A DNA stretch of 64,000 nucleotides from Ferdinandcohnia sp036965165 (GTDB lineage: Bacteria; Bacillota; Bacilli; Bacillales; Bacillaceae_L). The notes under the pieces are model-generated. The model saw nothing but the letters and a program-made list of their open reading frames with translations. It searched no databases and had not been told where the DNA came from. A program made the position numbers and the translations under genes. The stretch lies in contig NZ_JBALOX010000068.1 of assembly GCF_036965165.1 (NCBI RefSeq), positions 1-64,000 on the forward strand, read 5' to 3'. Of the stretch, positions 8,701 through 15,546 are shown piece by piece (within the stretch, counting starts at the first letter, position 1; every line of letters begins with the position of its first letter).

Positions 8701-9168
8701 TTATTTCACCGTAATTGTTGTAGCCATTAATTGGTGACCAGCTCCGCAATATTCGTTACATAGAACTAAATATTCACCAGGCTCATCAAAGGTTTGAGTG
8801 ATTTTTTGAATATGTCCTGGCATTACCATTGCGTTTAAGTTTGTACCTGCAACTTCGAATCCGTGTACAACGTCTTTAGAAGTCATGATAAAGTGAACTT
8901 TTGCACCAGCAGGTATTTCGATATTTCCTGGATTAAAGGCGAACACCTCTAATGTCATAACAACTTCATATTCGTTTTCGCCGATTTGATAAACACCTGG
9001 TTTGTCAAATGGGGCTGTTTCGTCAACTTTCTGAGGATCGATGGTTTCCATATGACTCGGTGGTCCCATTTCTAATGCGAAGGTTTGGTAGCCTGTGACG
9101 AGCATGAATACGACGATCATACCAAAGCTTAATGCTAGCCATATTTTTTCATCAAGATGCATTTTCAT
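8701..9168 (-). CDS. Heme-copper reductase subunit II with CuA centre
   Basis: 155 residues: one N-terminal membrane helix (about 10-30) and an extracytoplasmic cupredoxin domain. The full CuA ligand set is visible: H102 (VVHGFEV), C137, E139, C141, H145 and M148 in CNEYCGAGHQLM. It receives electrons from cytochrome c or a quinol-linked donor and passes them to subunit I. It lies 13 bp before subunit I and 11 bp after subunit IIa. The short single-helix form is typical of B-family and CuA-NOR enzymes, and there is no fused cytochrome c domain. Confidence 0.93.
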   Translation of the reverse strand: MKMHLDEKIWLALSFGMIVVFMLVTGYQTFALEMGPPSHMETIDPQKVDETAPFDKPGVYQIGENEYEVVMTLEVFAFNPGNIEIPAGAKVHFIMTSKDVVHGFEVAGTNLNAMVMPGHIQKITQTFDEPGEYLVLCNEYCGAGHQLMATTITVK

Positions 9169-9179
9169 TTTTTCCCCTC

Positions 9180-9329
9180 CTAAAATCTAGCCATGAATAG
9201 GCTGAATAGTACTATATACGTAAAAAGAATGACTGCTCCAACAACACCAACTGAAATCCAAGTTCCTACTAATGACCCTTGATATTCCCCGTCTGTATTT
9301 TTGTTTCGGTTAACTTTTGAAGCTCCCAT
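9180..9329 (-). CDS. Heme-copper reductase small subunit IIa
   Basis: A 49-residue single-helix protein: a charged N-terminus (MGASKVNRNKNTDG) and one membrane span of about 25 residues. Size, topology and place in front of subunit II match the subunit IIa that accompanies ba3-type enzymes. The start at 9329 is fixed by AAGGAGGT about 8 bp upstream. The frame is open to 9464 but has no ribosome site there, and that stretch covers the promoter. Confidence 0.85.
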   Translation of the reverse strand: MGASKVNRNKNTDGEYQGSLVGTWISVGVVGAVILFTYIVLFSLFMARF

Positions 9330-9355
9330 CCAACTCAACCTCCTTATGTTCTTCT

Positions 9356-9415
9356 TACTTACATCATAGTTAGGAACCATTCTCAATGTTGTGAACTGAA
9401 TCACACTTAAAGTGT
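9356..9415 (-). promoter_or_regulatory. Fnr-type class II promoter of the reductase operon
   Basis: TGTGA-ACTGAA-TCACA at 9390-9405 is a perfect Fnr/CRP-family palindrome. On the minus strand a -10 TATGAT lies at 9368-9363, which places the start point at 9356, so the box is centred at -41.5, the classic activation position. A second palindrome ACACTT-A-AAGTGT (9403-9415) overlaps its upstream edge and could bind another regulator. Fnr binding is inferred from the consensus of anaerobic Bacillus promoters. Confidence 0.8.
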
Positions 9416-9438
9416 AATTTTTGATACACCCATTAAAA

Positions 9439-9472
9439 AAAGGACGGGTAAATAGGCTTTTCACCGTCCTTT
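9439..9472 (-). terminator. Minus-strand terminator upstream of the reductase promoter
   Basis: AAAGGACGG (9439-9447) pairs with CCGTCCTTT (9464-9472) and is followed on the minus strand by seven T. The methyltransferase gene already ends at its own terminator (9601-9628), so this one implies a short extra transcript from 9473-9600. Confidence 0.7.
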
Positions 9473-9477
9473 AATAC

Positions 9478-9546
9478 TTATCCAAAACGATAAGAACCCT
9501 TACCACTACTGACATTCGAGTGCTTTTTCTCATTTTTATCCTTCAT
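9478..9546 (-). CDS. Possible 22-residue microprotein
   Basis: ATG at 9546 opens MKDKNEKKHSNVSSGKGSYRFG, which stops 6 bp before a strong terminator. TTGTCA followed 18-19 bp later by GATAA could be its promoter. No good ribosome site is seen. The transcript could instead be a short untranslated RNA. Confidence 0.3.
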   Translation of the reverse strand: MKDKNEKKHSNVSSGKGSYRFG

Positions 9547-9591
9547 CCAATAACAAAAATGACAAATTGGTGAACAGACATATTTTTACAT

Positions 9592-9628
9592 AATAAAGAA
9601 GGCAGCTTCCCTTCGATTGGAAGCTGCC
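9592..9628 (-). terminator. Terminator of the methyltransferase gene
   Basis: GGCAGCTTCC (9601-9610) and GGAAGCTGCC (9619-9628) form a perfect 10-bp stem, followed on the minus strand by TTCTTTATT. The stem overlaps the stop codon. Confidence 0.85.
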
Positions 9629-10233
9629 TATCTCAATTTATAAACCATAAATCTCTCATATGTATTTTTCTCAAACAACTCTGGAATGACAATCTCTTTC
9701 CTCACTTGAAAAGGAGTATTATTCTCCAAAAAGTAGGTGTAATCTGTTGATCCATAATATAGAATTACCTCTATTTCACGCGGATAATTTTCGTATGAAC
9801 GAAGAATATTGGAAATTGTATGTTTAAAAACCTGAATTGAAAAAGGATTAAAAAAGTAAAACCGATTATCGAGTGGATGGATTTCATAATCCTGTGCGGC
9901 ACAATGGTGAATTTCAATTTCTCCTTTGCGGGTACCTGTTCTTTTTACATAGCGGTCTCGGTTTTCAACTGCTTCATGATACAGGCTTTTGTCAATCTCA
10001 ATCCCAACCACGGTAGACGCAAAAGAATGATGAATATAAAAAAGGAGCCGTCCTTTCCCACAACCAAAATCAACTACCCGATCCGATTCCTTCAATTGAT
10101 AATGTTCAAACAAAGCAGATAATCCTTCATATGGTGTTGGCTCATACCGATGATAATGAACAGATGAACTAAATCCCTTTTGTCCACCGCTCGTTTTCAC
10201 ATGTAAAAGTGCATCGAAATATTGATCATCCAT
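9628..10233 (-). CDS. Class I SAM-dependent methyltransferase
   Basis: About 201 residues. SAM motif I is clear in VDFGCGKGRLLF, followed by the acidic residue of motif II in GIEIDK, and FNPF may be motif IV. The substrate is unknown. The start at 10233 (MDDQYFDALL) is set by AAGGAG 7 bp upstream, and upstream codons to 10263 have no ribosome site. It is a single gene with terminators on both sides, between the reductase operon and ctaB, and no link to either is evident. Confidence 0.75.
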   Translation of the reverse strand: MDDQYFDALLHVKTSGGQKGFSSSVHYHRYEPTPYEGLSALFEHYQLKESDRVVDFGCGKGRLLFYIHHSFASTVVGIEIDKSLYHEAVENRDRYVKRTGTRKGEIEIHHCAAQDYEIHPLDNRFYFFNPFSIQVFKHTISNILRSYENYPREIEVILYYGSTDYTYFLENNTPFQVRKEIVIPELFEKNTYERFMVYKLR

Positions 10234-10269
10234 TGGTCGTCTCCTTATAAAGATGTTAAACACTGAAAT

Positions 10270-10305
10270 AAAACAAACCCCACTACTTCACAAAAAGTAG
10301 CGAGG
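10270..10305 (-). terminator. Terminator of ctaB
   Basis: CCTCGCTACTT pairs with AAGTAGTGGGG on the minus strand, one pair being weak, followed by TTTGTTTTATT. Confidence 0.75.
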
Positions 10306-10316
10306 TCCAATACCTT

Positions 10317-11219
10317 TTACCCAAAATATTTCGGCAGCGTGACGATGACCATTAATAGGAAGATAATCAAAATATAGTTCACGGAATATAGGAAATTCCA
10401 GCGAGCCCATTTCATATCATCCTTGACTGAAAAGCCCTTAATACTCAAAATAATCCATCCGATATTTAGTAAAGTCGCGAGAACAACAAAAACCATTCCT
10501 AGGTCACCTAAAAAGAAAGGCATTGGGAACAGACAAATAACCCAGAACAGAAAATGTCGCTTTGTTACCTCAAAGCCACGCACGACTGGGAGCATCGCAA
10601 CCTTTGCGGCCTTATATTCGTCATACTTTCTCATCGCTATGGCATACGTATGCGGCATTTGGAACACGAATAATATCAAAAAGAGCACAATCGGAACTGT
10701 ATGATTGATAGGTGCAACAGCAGCCCATCCCATTAGTGGCGAAACGGCGCCTGATACACTCCCAATCACAGTATTTATCGTAAATCTGCGCTTAGACCAC
10801 ATGGTGTACAACACAACATATGTGAACCATCCTACAAAAGTAAAAAAGACAGCTTCATATGTGGTAAAAAATAGGAAAACGAATCCTAAAATTGTACAAA
10901 TAATGCCTAAGACCAACACAAATTTTAAGGAAAAATGGCCTGTTACAGTTGGTCGCTTTTTAGTCCGATCCATGACTGTATCGATGTCAACATCATACCA
11001 ATTGTTTATAATTAAAGCCCCCGCCATAACGAGTGTACTTCCAATCATTGTGTATAGAAACAATCCTAAATTTTCTTGAAAAGATGCACCCGTAAAGTAA
11101 ATGGCTAACCAAAATCCTGAAAACACAGGTAGAACATTTGCTAGTAAAACTCCTGCCTTAAAAAGAGATCTAAGATCAGCTATAAGGGATGTTTTTTGTA
11201 TTTGAAGTTCTGTTTGCAT
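10317..11219 (-). CDS. ctaB: Protoheme IX farnesyltransferase (heme O synthase) CtaB
   Basis: A 300-residue, about nine-helix UbiA-family prenyltransferase that adds a farnesyl group to heme B to form heme O. The substrate motif NNWYDVDIDTVMDRT (near 77-91) carries the diphosphate-binding aspartates, and the second loop KYDEYKAAKVAMLPVV is also present. A copy away from the main cta cluster is common beside an accessory oxidase. Here it lies just upstream of the heme-copper reductase operon but has its own terminator. If the reductase uses only heme b, the link is positional only. Confidence 0.93.
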   Translation of the reverse strand: MQTELQIQKTSLIADLRSLFKAGVLLANVLPVFSGFWLAIYFTGASFQENLGLFLYTMIGSTLVMAGALIINNWYDVDIDTVMDRTKKRPTVTGHFSLKFVLVLGIICTILGFVFLFFTTYEAVFFTFVGWFTYVVLYTMWSKRRFTINTVIGSVSGAVSPLMGWAAVAPINHTVPIVLFLILFVFQMPHTYAIAMRKYDEYKAAKVAMLPVVRGFEVTKRHFLFWVICLFPMPFFLGDLGMVFVVLATLLNIGWIILSIKGFSVKDDMKWARWNFLYSVNYILIIFLLMVIVTLPKYFG

Positions 11220-11461
11220 TGGTATTCTCTCTCCTATCTTCTATTAGAAGATCATTATGCTTCAAATACACTATACCATTTTTGTGACCATTAGGATAAG
11301 AAAACCACTTTTTACCTACACCTATAGTAACAATGGCCCTTATTGGTATTTTTTAACATTATTTTCTACTTAAAAATCTATTGATTCTCTCCAAAAATTG
11401 ATGTAATATATGAACATTATTTTTGTTTGTTTCCTAAACAAATTAATAGATTACATCGCTA

Positions 11462-11829
11462 ATTGAAAACGTAATCAGTGAATAAGTGCTTCGATGATGG
11501 AAAATACAACCGTTTCACCACTCATCATGGCTTGGTTTATTACCGCATTATTGCGTATTGCTACAGGTATAGGTGTGGTATCAGCGATTACTGCTGCTGG
11601 TATTGTAGGGCCTCTTATTGATACATTTGACGTTAGCCCTGTATTAATGGTGCTTGCAACAGCTGCTGGTAGTAACACGATCACACATGTTAACGATGCA
11701 TCACTCTGGCTATTTAAAGATTATTTCGGTCTAAACATTAAGGATACTTTTAAAACCTGGAGTCTGCTATTGTTCACAACCTCTATTGTCGGTTTAGGTG
11801 TAGTCTTGATCCTTGATATATTTATGTAA
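11462..11829 (+). pseudogene. Remnant of a GntP-family gluconate permease (C-terminal quarter)
   Basis: About 115 codons match the C-terminal end of the roughly 450-residue GntP family: MMENTTVSPLIMAW, ITAAGIVGPL, NTITHVNDASLWLFKDYFGL and the last helix. The ATG at 11494 has no ribosome site. Just upstream, a different frame encodes what looks like the preceding few residues (ENVISE) and then hits a stop, so both an N-terminal deletion and a frameshift are present. It marks the left edge of the spore-protein island. Confidence 0.8.
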
Positions 11830-11838
11830 ACCCGTGTA

Positions 11839-11866
11839 AACCCTAACAATTTTGTTAGGGTTTTAT
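11839..11866 (+). terminator. Terminator after the permease remnant
   Basis: AACCCTAACA (11839-11848) and TGTTAGGGTT (11853-11862) form a perfect 10-bp stem followed by TTAT. It is presumably the original gntP terminator. Confidence 0.75.
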
Positions 11867-11945
11867 TAGTATTTACCAACATATTTTCATGTATAAAATG
11901 AAACCTTCCCTCATTTTCATTTAAATAAGAAACCCTTATGCAGAA

Positions 11946-11996
11946 ATCAAGCTAGTGTTAGACAATGAAGAATGCATTAATGCCCATATTAACTAA
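11946..11996 (+). pseudogene. Duplicate fragment of the yxcD-family gene 3' end
   Basis: Seventeen codons read IKLVLDNEECINAHIN and stop. The last residues of the intact gene at 16831-17118 are IKLVLDDEEGIIAHIN and stop. Only the tail is present here, followed by repeat-like sequence as in the intact copy. The island between may have been inserted by recombination at duplicated yxcD ends. Confidence 0.75.
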
Positions 11997-12095
11997 GAAA
12001 AGTACTATGTGCGCCCGTCTATCGGCGACAAACACAAGTCGAGTGTTGACAGAAGGCTCTTTATGCCTTCCAAAGCGATCGGCTCGAGTTAAAGG
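11997..12095. repeat. R3-type gene-flanking repeat, partial
   Basis: GC-richer sequence (gcgcccg, cggcgacaaacacaag, agtcgagtg) follows the yxcD tail fragment. It resembles the sequence that follows the intact yxcD copy and the purD-purH gap (63295-63479) in style and short words, not base for base. Confidence 0.4.
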
Positions 12096-12334
12096 GCCTG
12101 ACCCTGCCCAGCAGGTGTTATATCATTATCATTAATTTGACCGTCAATTAAGTCATTATCAATAATGATTGTTAAATTCGTAATATTCGCATAAAATCCA
12201 GCTTGGTTACCTGCCCCGTTATTTGTCTTTCTATGTGACGACCAACCCGATAGTTGGTTTTGACCAACCGAGACTGCGCTATTGGTATTCTGCATTTGTA
12301 TGTTGATAGCTCCAATTGAAAAAGGTACCGTCAT
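12089..12334 (-). CDS. Small GWSSH/GFG-domain protein, putative spore-surface protein (copy 1)
   Basis: 81 residues, almost entirely one copy of the repeated domain: a short strand (GAINIQMQ), NSAVSVGQNQ, GWSSHRKTNNGAG, then LTIIIDNDLIDG. The same pattern occurs in four neighbouring genes. It recalls the small GerPA/GerPF spore-coat proteins (strand, NxGSFNxGD, NGSG), which affect germinant access, but identity is too low to call it GerP. The ATG at 12334 is chosen because AGAGGTG lies 6 bp upstream. It is downstream of copy 2 and probably co-transcribed. Confidence 0.65.
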   Translation of the reverse strand: MTVPFSIGAINIQMQNTNSAVSVGQNQLSGWSSHRKTNNGAGNQAGFYANITNLTIIIDNDLIDGQINDNDITPAGQGQAL

Positions 12335-12377
12335 GAAAGACACCTCTATTTCTTTGAAAATTTTCCGATACTGCTTC

Positions 12378-12869
12378 TCAATTTTTCATTTGAAAATCAA
12401 GGAAATCATTATCGATAATAATATTTGTATTTTTTTTGTGCTCAGTGACACCTGAAGATCTCCCGATTCCCTGATTCGTTTTCCTTAAAGAACACCATCC
12501 GTTCGATACATTTTCGCCAATTGAAACTGCAGAATTTGAATTAAGGGAGTTAATATTTATTTCCTTAACATCAAAATTATTATTTTCCCACATTTCAATA
12601 TCACTGATAGCATCAGCTCCTAATGACTGATAGCCCTCTACATTCATACTATTTTCAACCGCAAAGTCTATGAAATCATTATCTATAACATAATTATAGT
12701 TTTGACCTACTTTTGACGATGATAAGGTACCAAATCCATAATTTATTTTCTGATGTGAGGACCAATTATTACTATTATTTATTCCCACGAATATTCCAGA
12801 TGACGAATCAATCATATCGACATAAATTCCATTAATATTTATCTCATTGGTTATGTTTTTGCACATCAT
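12378..12869 (-). CDS. Two-domain GWSSH/GFG protein, putative spore-surface protein (copies 2 and 3)
   Basis: About 163 residues made of two tandem copies of the island's domain. The first (about 1-70) has SSSGIFVG, NWSSHQK, YGFG and VIDNDFID. The second (about 95-163) has SNSAVSIG, GWCSLRKTNQGIG and IIIDNDFLD. This is an internal duplication in one gene. The ribosome site AGGGGGA precedes paired ATGs at 12869 and 12866. No signal peptide or membrane helix is present, as expected for coat proteins assembled from the mother-cell cytoplasm. Function is not established. Confidence 0.65.
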   Translation of the reverse strand: MMCKNITNEININGIYVDMIDSSSGIFVGINNSNNWSSHQKINYGFGTLSSSKVGQNYNYVIDNDFIDFAVENSMNVEGYQSLGADAISDIEMWENNNFDVKEININSLNSNSAVSIGENVSNGWCSLRKTNQGIGRSSGVTEHKKNTNIIIDNDFLDFQMKN

Positions 12870-13002
12870 CGGTCCCCCTGCCAAATATCCTTATTTACAA
12901 ATAGTACAGTGGACATTTCAATTAGAAAATCCCTCATAAAGTAAGGTATGTTTTTAAAACCGTCTTTGTTCTTGTAATAAAGAAATTGACAATTTCAGAC
13001 AA

Positions 13003-13059
13003 GCAAAAAACATAAGACCCTAGAGCATTTAAAAATAAATTCCGATGCTCTGGGGTCCT
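13003..13059 (-). terminator. Terminator of the acidic GFG-protein gene
   Basis: On the minus strand AGGACCCCAGAGCAT pairs with ATGCTCTAGGGTCTT around an AT-rich loop, then ATGTTTTTTG follows. Confidence 0.75.
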
Positions 13060-13103
13060 ATAAAACAATGAGGTAATTTTTGTATATATCTCATCTTCAA
13101 GAT

Positions 13104-13757
13104 CTATTCGTTTTCAAGATTATTGGGCGAAAAATTCGGAGGCAGATTCTGAATTAATTGGCTAATTTTTTCAGTTGTGCCTCCAGGATGATATTGATTA
13201 GGAATTCCAGGAAAGGTACCACCCTGTACACCGTTTGGCATGATTTCATTCATAATTCTAGAAACTAAGTTAGTTAAAATACTTAATTGTTTCCTAATTT
13301 CTATCTCGTCCAGTTCTTCGTAATCCTCATCTTCTCCGTCATCTTCTTCCTCATCTTCATCTTCGTCTTCTTCATCGTTTAATATTTCTAAGTCAAAGTC
13401 ATCATCATCCAATTCGATTGGATGATCTTCATCCATATTAGTATCGTCAGAAACTTCCGTATCCTCTAAGTAATCAATAACCTTAGTTATAACCATATCC
13501 TTTACGTCTTTAATCCATGTTAATTCTTCGGTATCCGAATCACGGAACATATCCAATAACGATTCATCGTTTAATAAAGTCTTAATCCCATCAATCGTAT
13601 TATTGCTACCGCTAACAGACCCAAATCCCTGATTATGTTTTTTGAAACTTGTAAACCCTGTAGGACGGTTGTTGCCAATGTTTACACAAGAGGCACCTTC
13701 AACTGTATGAATCGTAAATGTCTTGATAAAAAAAGTAGGAGCTACTTCATTTTGCAT
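13104..13757 (-). CDS. GFG-domain protein with long acidic segment, putative spore-surface protein (copy 4)
   Basis: 217 residues. The N-terminal 50 carry the island's domain (FIKTFTIHT, ASCVNIGNN, GFTSFKKHNQGFGS). A strongly acidic Asp/Glu segment follows (about 115-150), and then a tail rich in Pro, Asn and Gly (about 170-217). Low-complexity acidic and Pro/Asn-rich stretches are common in coat and exosporium proteins. AGGAGG precedes the ATG, and the gene starts 11 bp after copy 5, so the two form one unit ended by the hairpin at 13003-13059. Function unknown. Confidence 0.65.
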   Translation of the reverse strand: MQNEVAPTFFIKTFTIHTVEGASCVNIGNNRPTGFTSFKKHNQGFGSVSGSNNTIDGIKTLLNDESLLDMFRDSDTEELTWIKDVKDMVITKVIDYLEDTEVSDDTNMDEDHPIELDDDDFDLEILNDEEDEDEDEEEDDGEDEDYEELDEIEIRKQLSILTNLVSRIMNEIMPNGVQGGTFPGIPNQYHPGGTTEKISQLIQNLPPNFSPNNLENE

Positions 13758-13768
13758 AAAGAAACCTC

Positions 13769-13987
13769 CTATTCATTCTCAACTTTGTGTATTGATTTTT
13801 CTTCAAAATCCTTTTTTTGTACTATATGATAATTTTTAGTTGATTGATTGTGATTCCCAAGCATTAATCCAAAACCTTCGTTCATTTTCTTATACGATTT
13901 CCAGTCAATTTGGAGATTTTCACCGGAAAATATCCCTGAAGAGTCGCTTACTTTTTCCACATTTAACTGTTTAAGCACGATTTTCAA
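13769..13987 (-). CDS. Small GFG-domain protein, putative spore-surface protein (copy 5)
   Basis: 72 residues. The domain is visible as VLKQLNVEKV, SSGIFSGEN, WKSYKKMNEGFG and GNHNQ. The C-terminal DND-ID box of the other copies is eroded to KKDFEEK. I choose a TTG start at 13987, four bases after GGAGAGGT, because it gives the same strand-first N-terminus as the other copies. The frame is open to 14017. It is divergent from the Hsp20-like gene and first in a two-gene unit with copy 4. Confidence 0.6.
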   Translation of the reverse strand: MKIVLKQLNVEKVSDSSGIFSGENLQIDWKSYKKMNEGFGLMLGNHNQSTKNYHIVQKKDFEEKSIHKVENE

Positions 13988-14177
13988 GATAACCTCTCCA
14001 ATCTGTAAAAGGAACATAAATTTTAGTTATAGTTAAAGATATTCATAAAAAAGAGTCTATATTCCTACCGGATTATTCTTTAGGACTGAATATATGAAGT
14101 TTACAGTTCGTGACATGCACCCCAAAACATTTAATGAATAATCTAGCATAGATATATTTTCTTTCTACGGGGAGTCG

Positions 14178-14708
14178 ATGGATGTGCATCATATTTTGGA
14201 GGAATTTTTAAAAAGCAATATTGGAAACCAAGGGGCTACAAATCCATTTAATGGTGATGCCTTTGCCGATTTTATCGCAGAACAAATAAGAAACGCCCTC
14301 CCCCAAAGTCCAAATTGGGCTGGATCTCAAGTAAACAATTCTGGTCAAAATCAACAGGGCGGGGGGCCGGCATTCAATGCCGCGAACCAGACGAACAAAA
14401 TGAATATTAAATACAATGTTTTTGAAATGCACGACTATCTAATTGCAAGGATTGATTTTTCAAATACCGATCCAAGTAAAAAGAAAAAAATATTGTTAAA
14501 TAGCTATGAACTTTTGTTAACAGAGGAGGAAAGAGTAAGCCCCTTACTCAAAATCCCATTGCCAAAGCCAGTGTCGTCTAAGAAAGTAAGATTTTCCATG
14601 CAAAATGACATACTTGAGATTCAAATGTTGAAGAAAGGTCCTGAAGATTATAGTGAATATGAAGTTTATGAAACTGTAAATACAAACGACCCAGAAAAAA
14701 ATTTTTAA
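14178..14708 (+). CDS. Hsp20/alpha-crystallin-like protein, possibly spore-associated
   Basis: 176 residues: a Gln/Asn/Gly-rich N-terminal arm (about 1-70) and then a beta-sandwich-like region. There YNVFEMHDYLIARIDF, the central ELLLTEEE, a LLKIPLPKPV strand and the closing FSMQNDILEIQMLKK follow the strand order of small heat-shock proteins. In Bacillus such proteins (CotM, CotP, GerT) are spore-coat components. The usual A-x-x-x-G-V-L box is not evident, so this is a divergent member. It is the only gene of the island on the plus strand. GGGGAG precedes the ATG. Confidence 0.55.
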   Translation: MDVHHILEEFLKSNIGNQGATNPFNGDAFADFIAEQIRNALPQSPNWAGSQVNNSGQNQQGGGPAFNAANQTNKMNIKYNVFEMHDYLIARIDFSNTDPSKKKKILLNSYELLLTEEERVSPLLKIPLPKPVSSKKVRFSMQNDILEIQMLKKGPEDYSEYEVYETVNTNDPEKNF

Positions 14709-14829
14709 GATACCTTTTTATCACATAGGGTCTCGGCAAAGTTCATGTCGTATCTGAGATTGTAACATTTGCCACACAACCTATTAAATGTGGCGTGCAC
14801 CCTCAGCTAGTTTCAATGAGAAAGGGCCA
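14709..14829. other. Intergenic region with no recognised feature
   Basis: About 120 bp after the Hsp20-like gene. Weak complementarity (TTTGCCACA with TGTGGCG) is visible but no T-run follows, so I do not call a terminator. Confidence 0.3.
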
Positions 14830-14875
14830 ACAAAAAATGTAGTGAGTGAAAATTTTTTATGTTTTCTCTCGCTAC
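14830..14875 (-). terminator. Terminator of the GerPC-like gene
   Basis: On the minus strand GTAGCGAGAGAAAA pairs imperfectly with TTTTCACTCACTAC (two mismatches), followed by ATTTTTTG. Confidence 0.6.
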
Positions 14876-14896
14876 TTAGACAGCTTTAGTATTTAC

Positions 14897-15472
14897 CTAT
14901 TCCTTTAATTTAATATTAGTGCTTGAATGAATAATGATTTCATCAGCTAAGTTTTTTATTTCATTTTTACTGCCACTTTTTACACTTTCTTTTTTTTGTT
15001 CAGAATGGGCTTGGCTGCCTCTTTCCTCATCTTTCTTTGTTTTTTCATGTGCCTCTTCTATTTTCTTAGACTTCCTTCTTTCAGGAAAAATTTCATCTAG
15101 TTTTTGCTCCAATTTTTCCTCAAGTTCTGAGTATTCTTTACTATCATTAGGGCTAGTTGCTTGTTTGCTCTGTTCCTCCCCTTTCCCCTTCGAATTCTTT
15201 TCTTTTATCTTTATACCAGAGGGCTTTACATTCTTATTTTTACCATCCACATTGACTCCCAAATTGTTCCCTAAGTTGAGGGCACCACTTACTTCTTTTA
15301 CATCTATTTTATCAAATATAAATTCTAAACTGTCTAAAACTGGCCCTTGGAAATCTAATTTTTCAATATTTATAAAATAAACCATGCCATCCTTAGTTAT
15401 TTTTTCTAGCATAGTTTGAATGTTTTGTAACTGATTGTATAGTTTATCCAATTTTTCCTTATCGTCCTGCAT
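14897..15472 (-). CDS. GerPC-like protein
   Basis: 191 residues. An N-terminal coiled coil (DKEKLDKLYNQLQNIQ, about 4-30) leads into FINIEKLDF and FDKIDVKEVSGALNLG (about 32-90), which follows the pattern of GerPC, a spore germination coat protein with an N-terminal coil and a strand block resembling QLKVETLEGTLNIG. The C-terminal half is a Lys/Glu-rich low-complexity segment not known in GerPC. It lies 74 bp after the Lys-rich GFG protein and has AGGGAGGG before the ATG. The gerP resemblance is my reading of the motif. Confidence 0.55.
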   Translation of the reverse strand: MQDDKEKLDKLYNQLQNIQTMLEKITKDGMVYFINIEKLDFQGPVLDSLEFIFDKIDVKEVSGALNLGNNLGVNVDGKNKNVKPSGIKIKEKNSKGKGEEQSKQATSPNDSKEYSELEEKLEQKLDEIFPERRKSKKIEEAHEKTKKDEERGSQAHSEQKKESVKSGSKNEIKNLADEIIIHSSTNIKLKE

Positions 15473-15546
15473 ATTTTACCTGCCCTCCCTCCCATTTAAT
15501 ACTAGCTGACGTCCTATTAAATATAGATATGTCCTTACTTACACTT

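Noticed and set aside
6996..9329. Plain ba3 cytochrome c oxidase
   Set aside because: The active-site tyrosine is missing in the DNA itself and an Fnr box precedes the operon. I keep the oxidase reading only as an alternative.
11494..11829. A functional 111-residue membrane protein
   Set aside because: It matches only the C-terminal quarter of the GntP family, lacks a ribosome site and is preceded by a frameshifted piece of the same gene.
14041..14177. Sigma-K promoter (CATAGATATA) before the Hsp20-like gene
   Set aside because: A CATA-like -10 is visible, but spacing of the rest of the box and a -35 AC at the right distance are not convincing enough to list.
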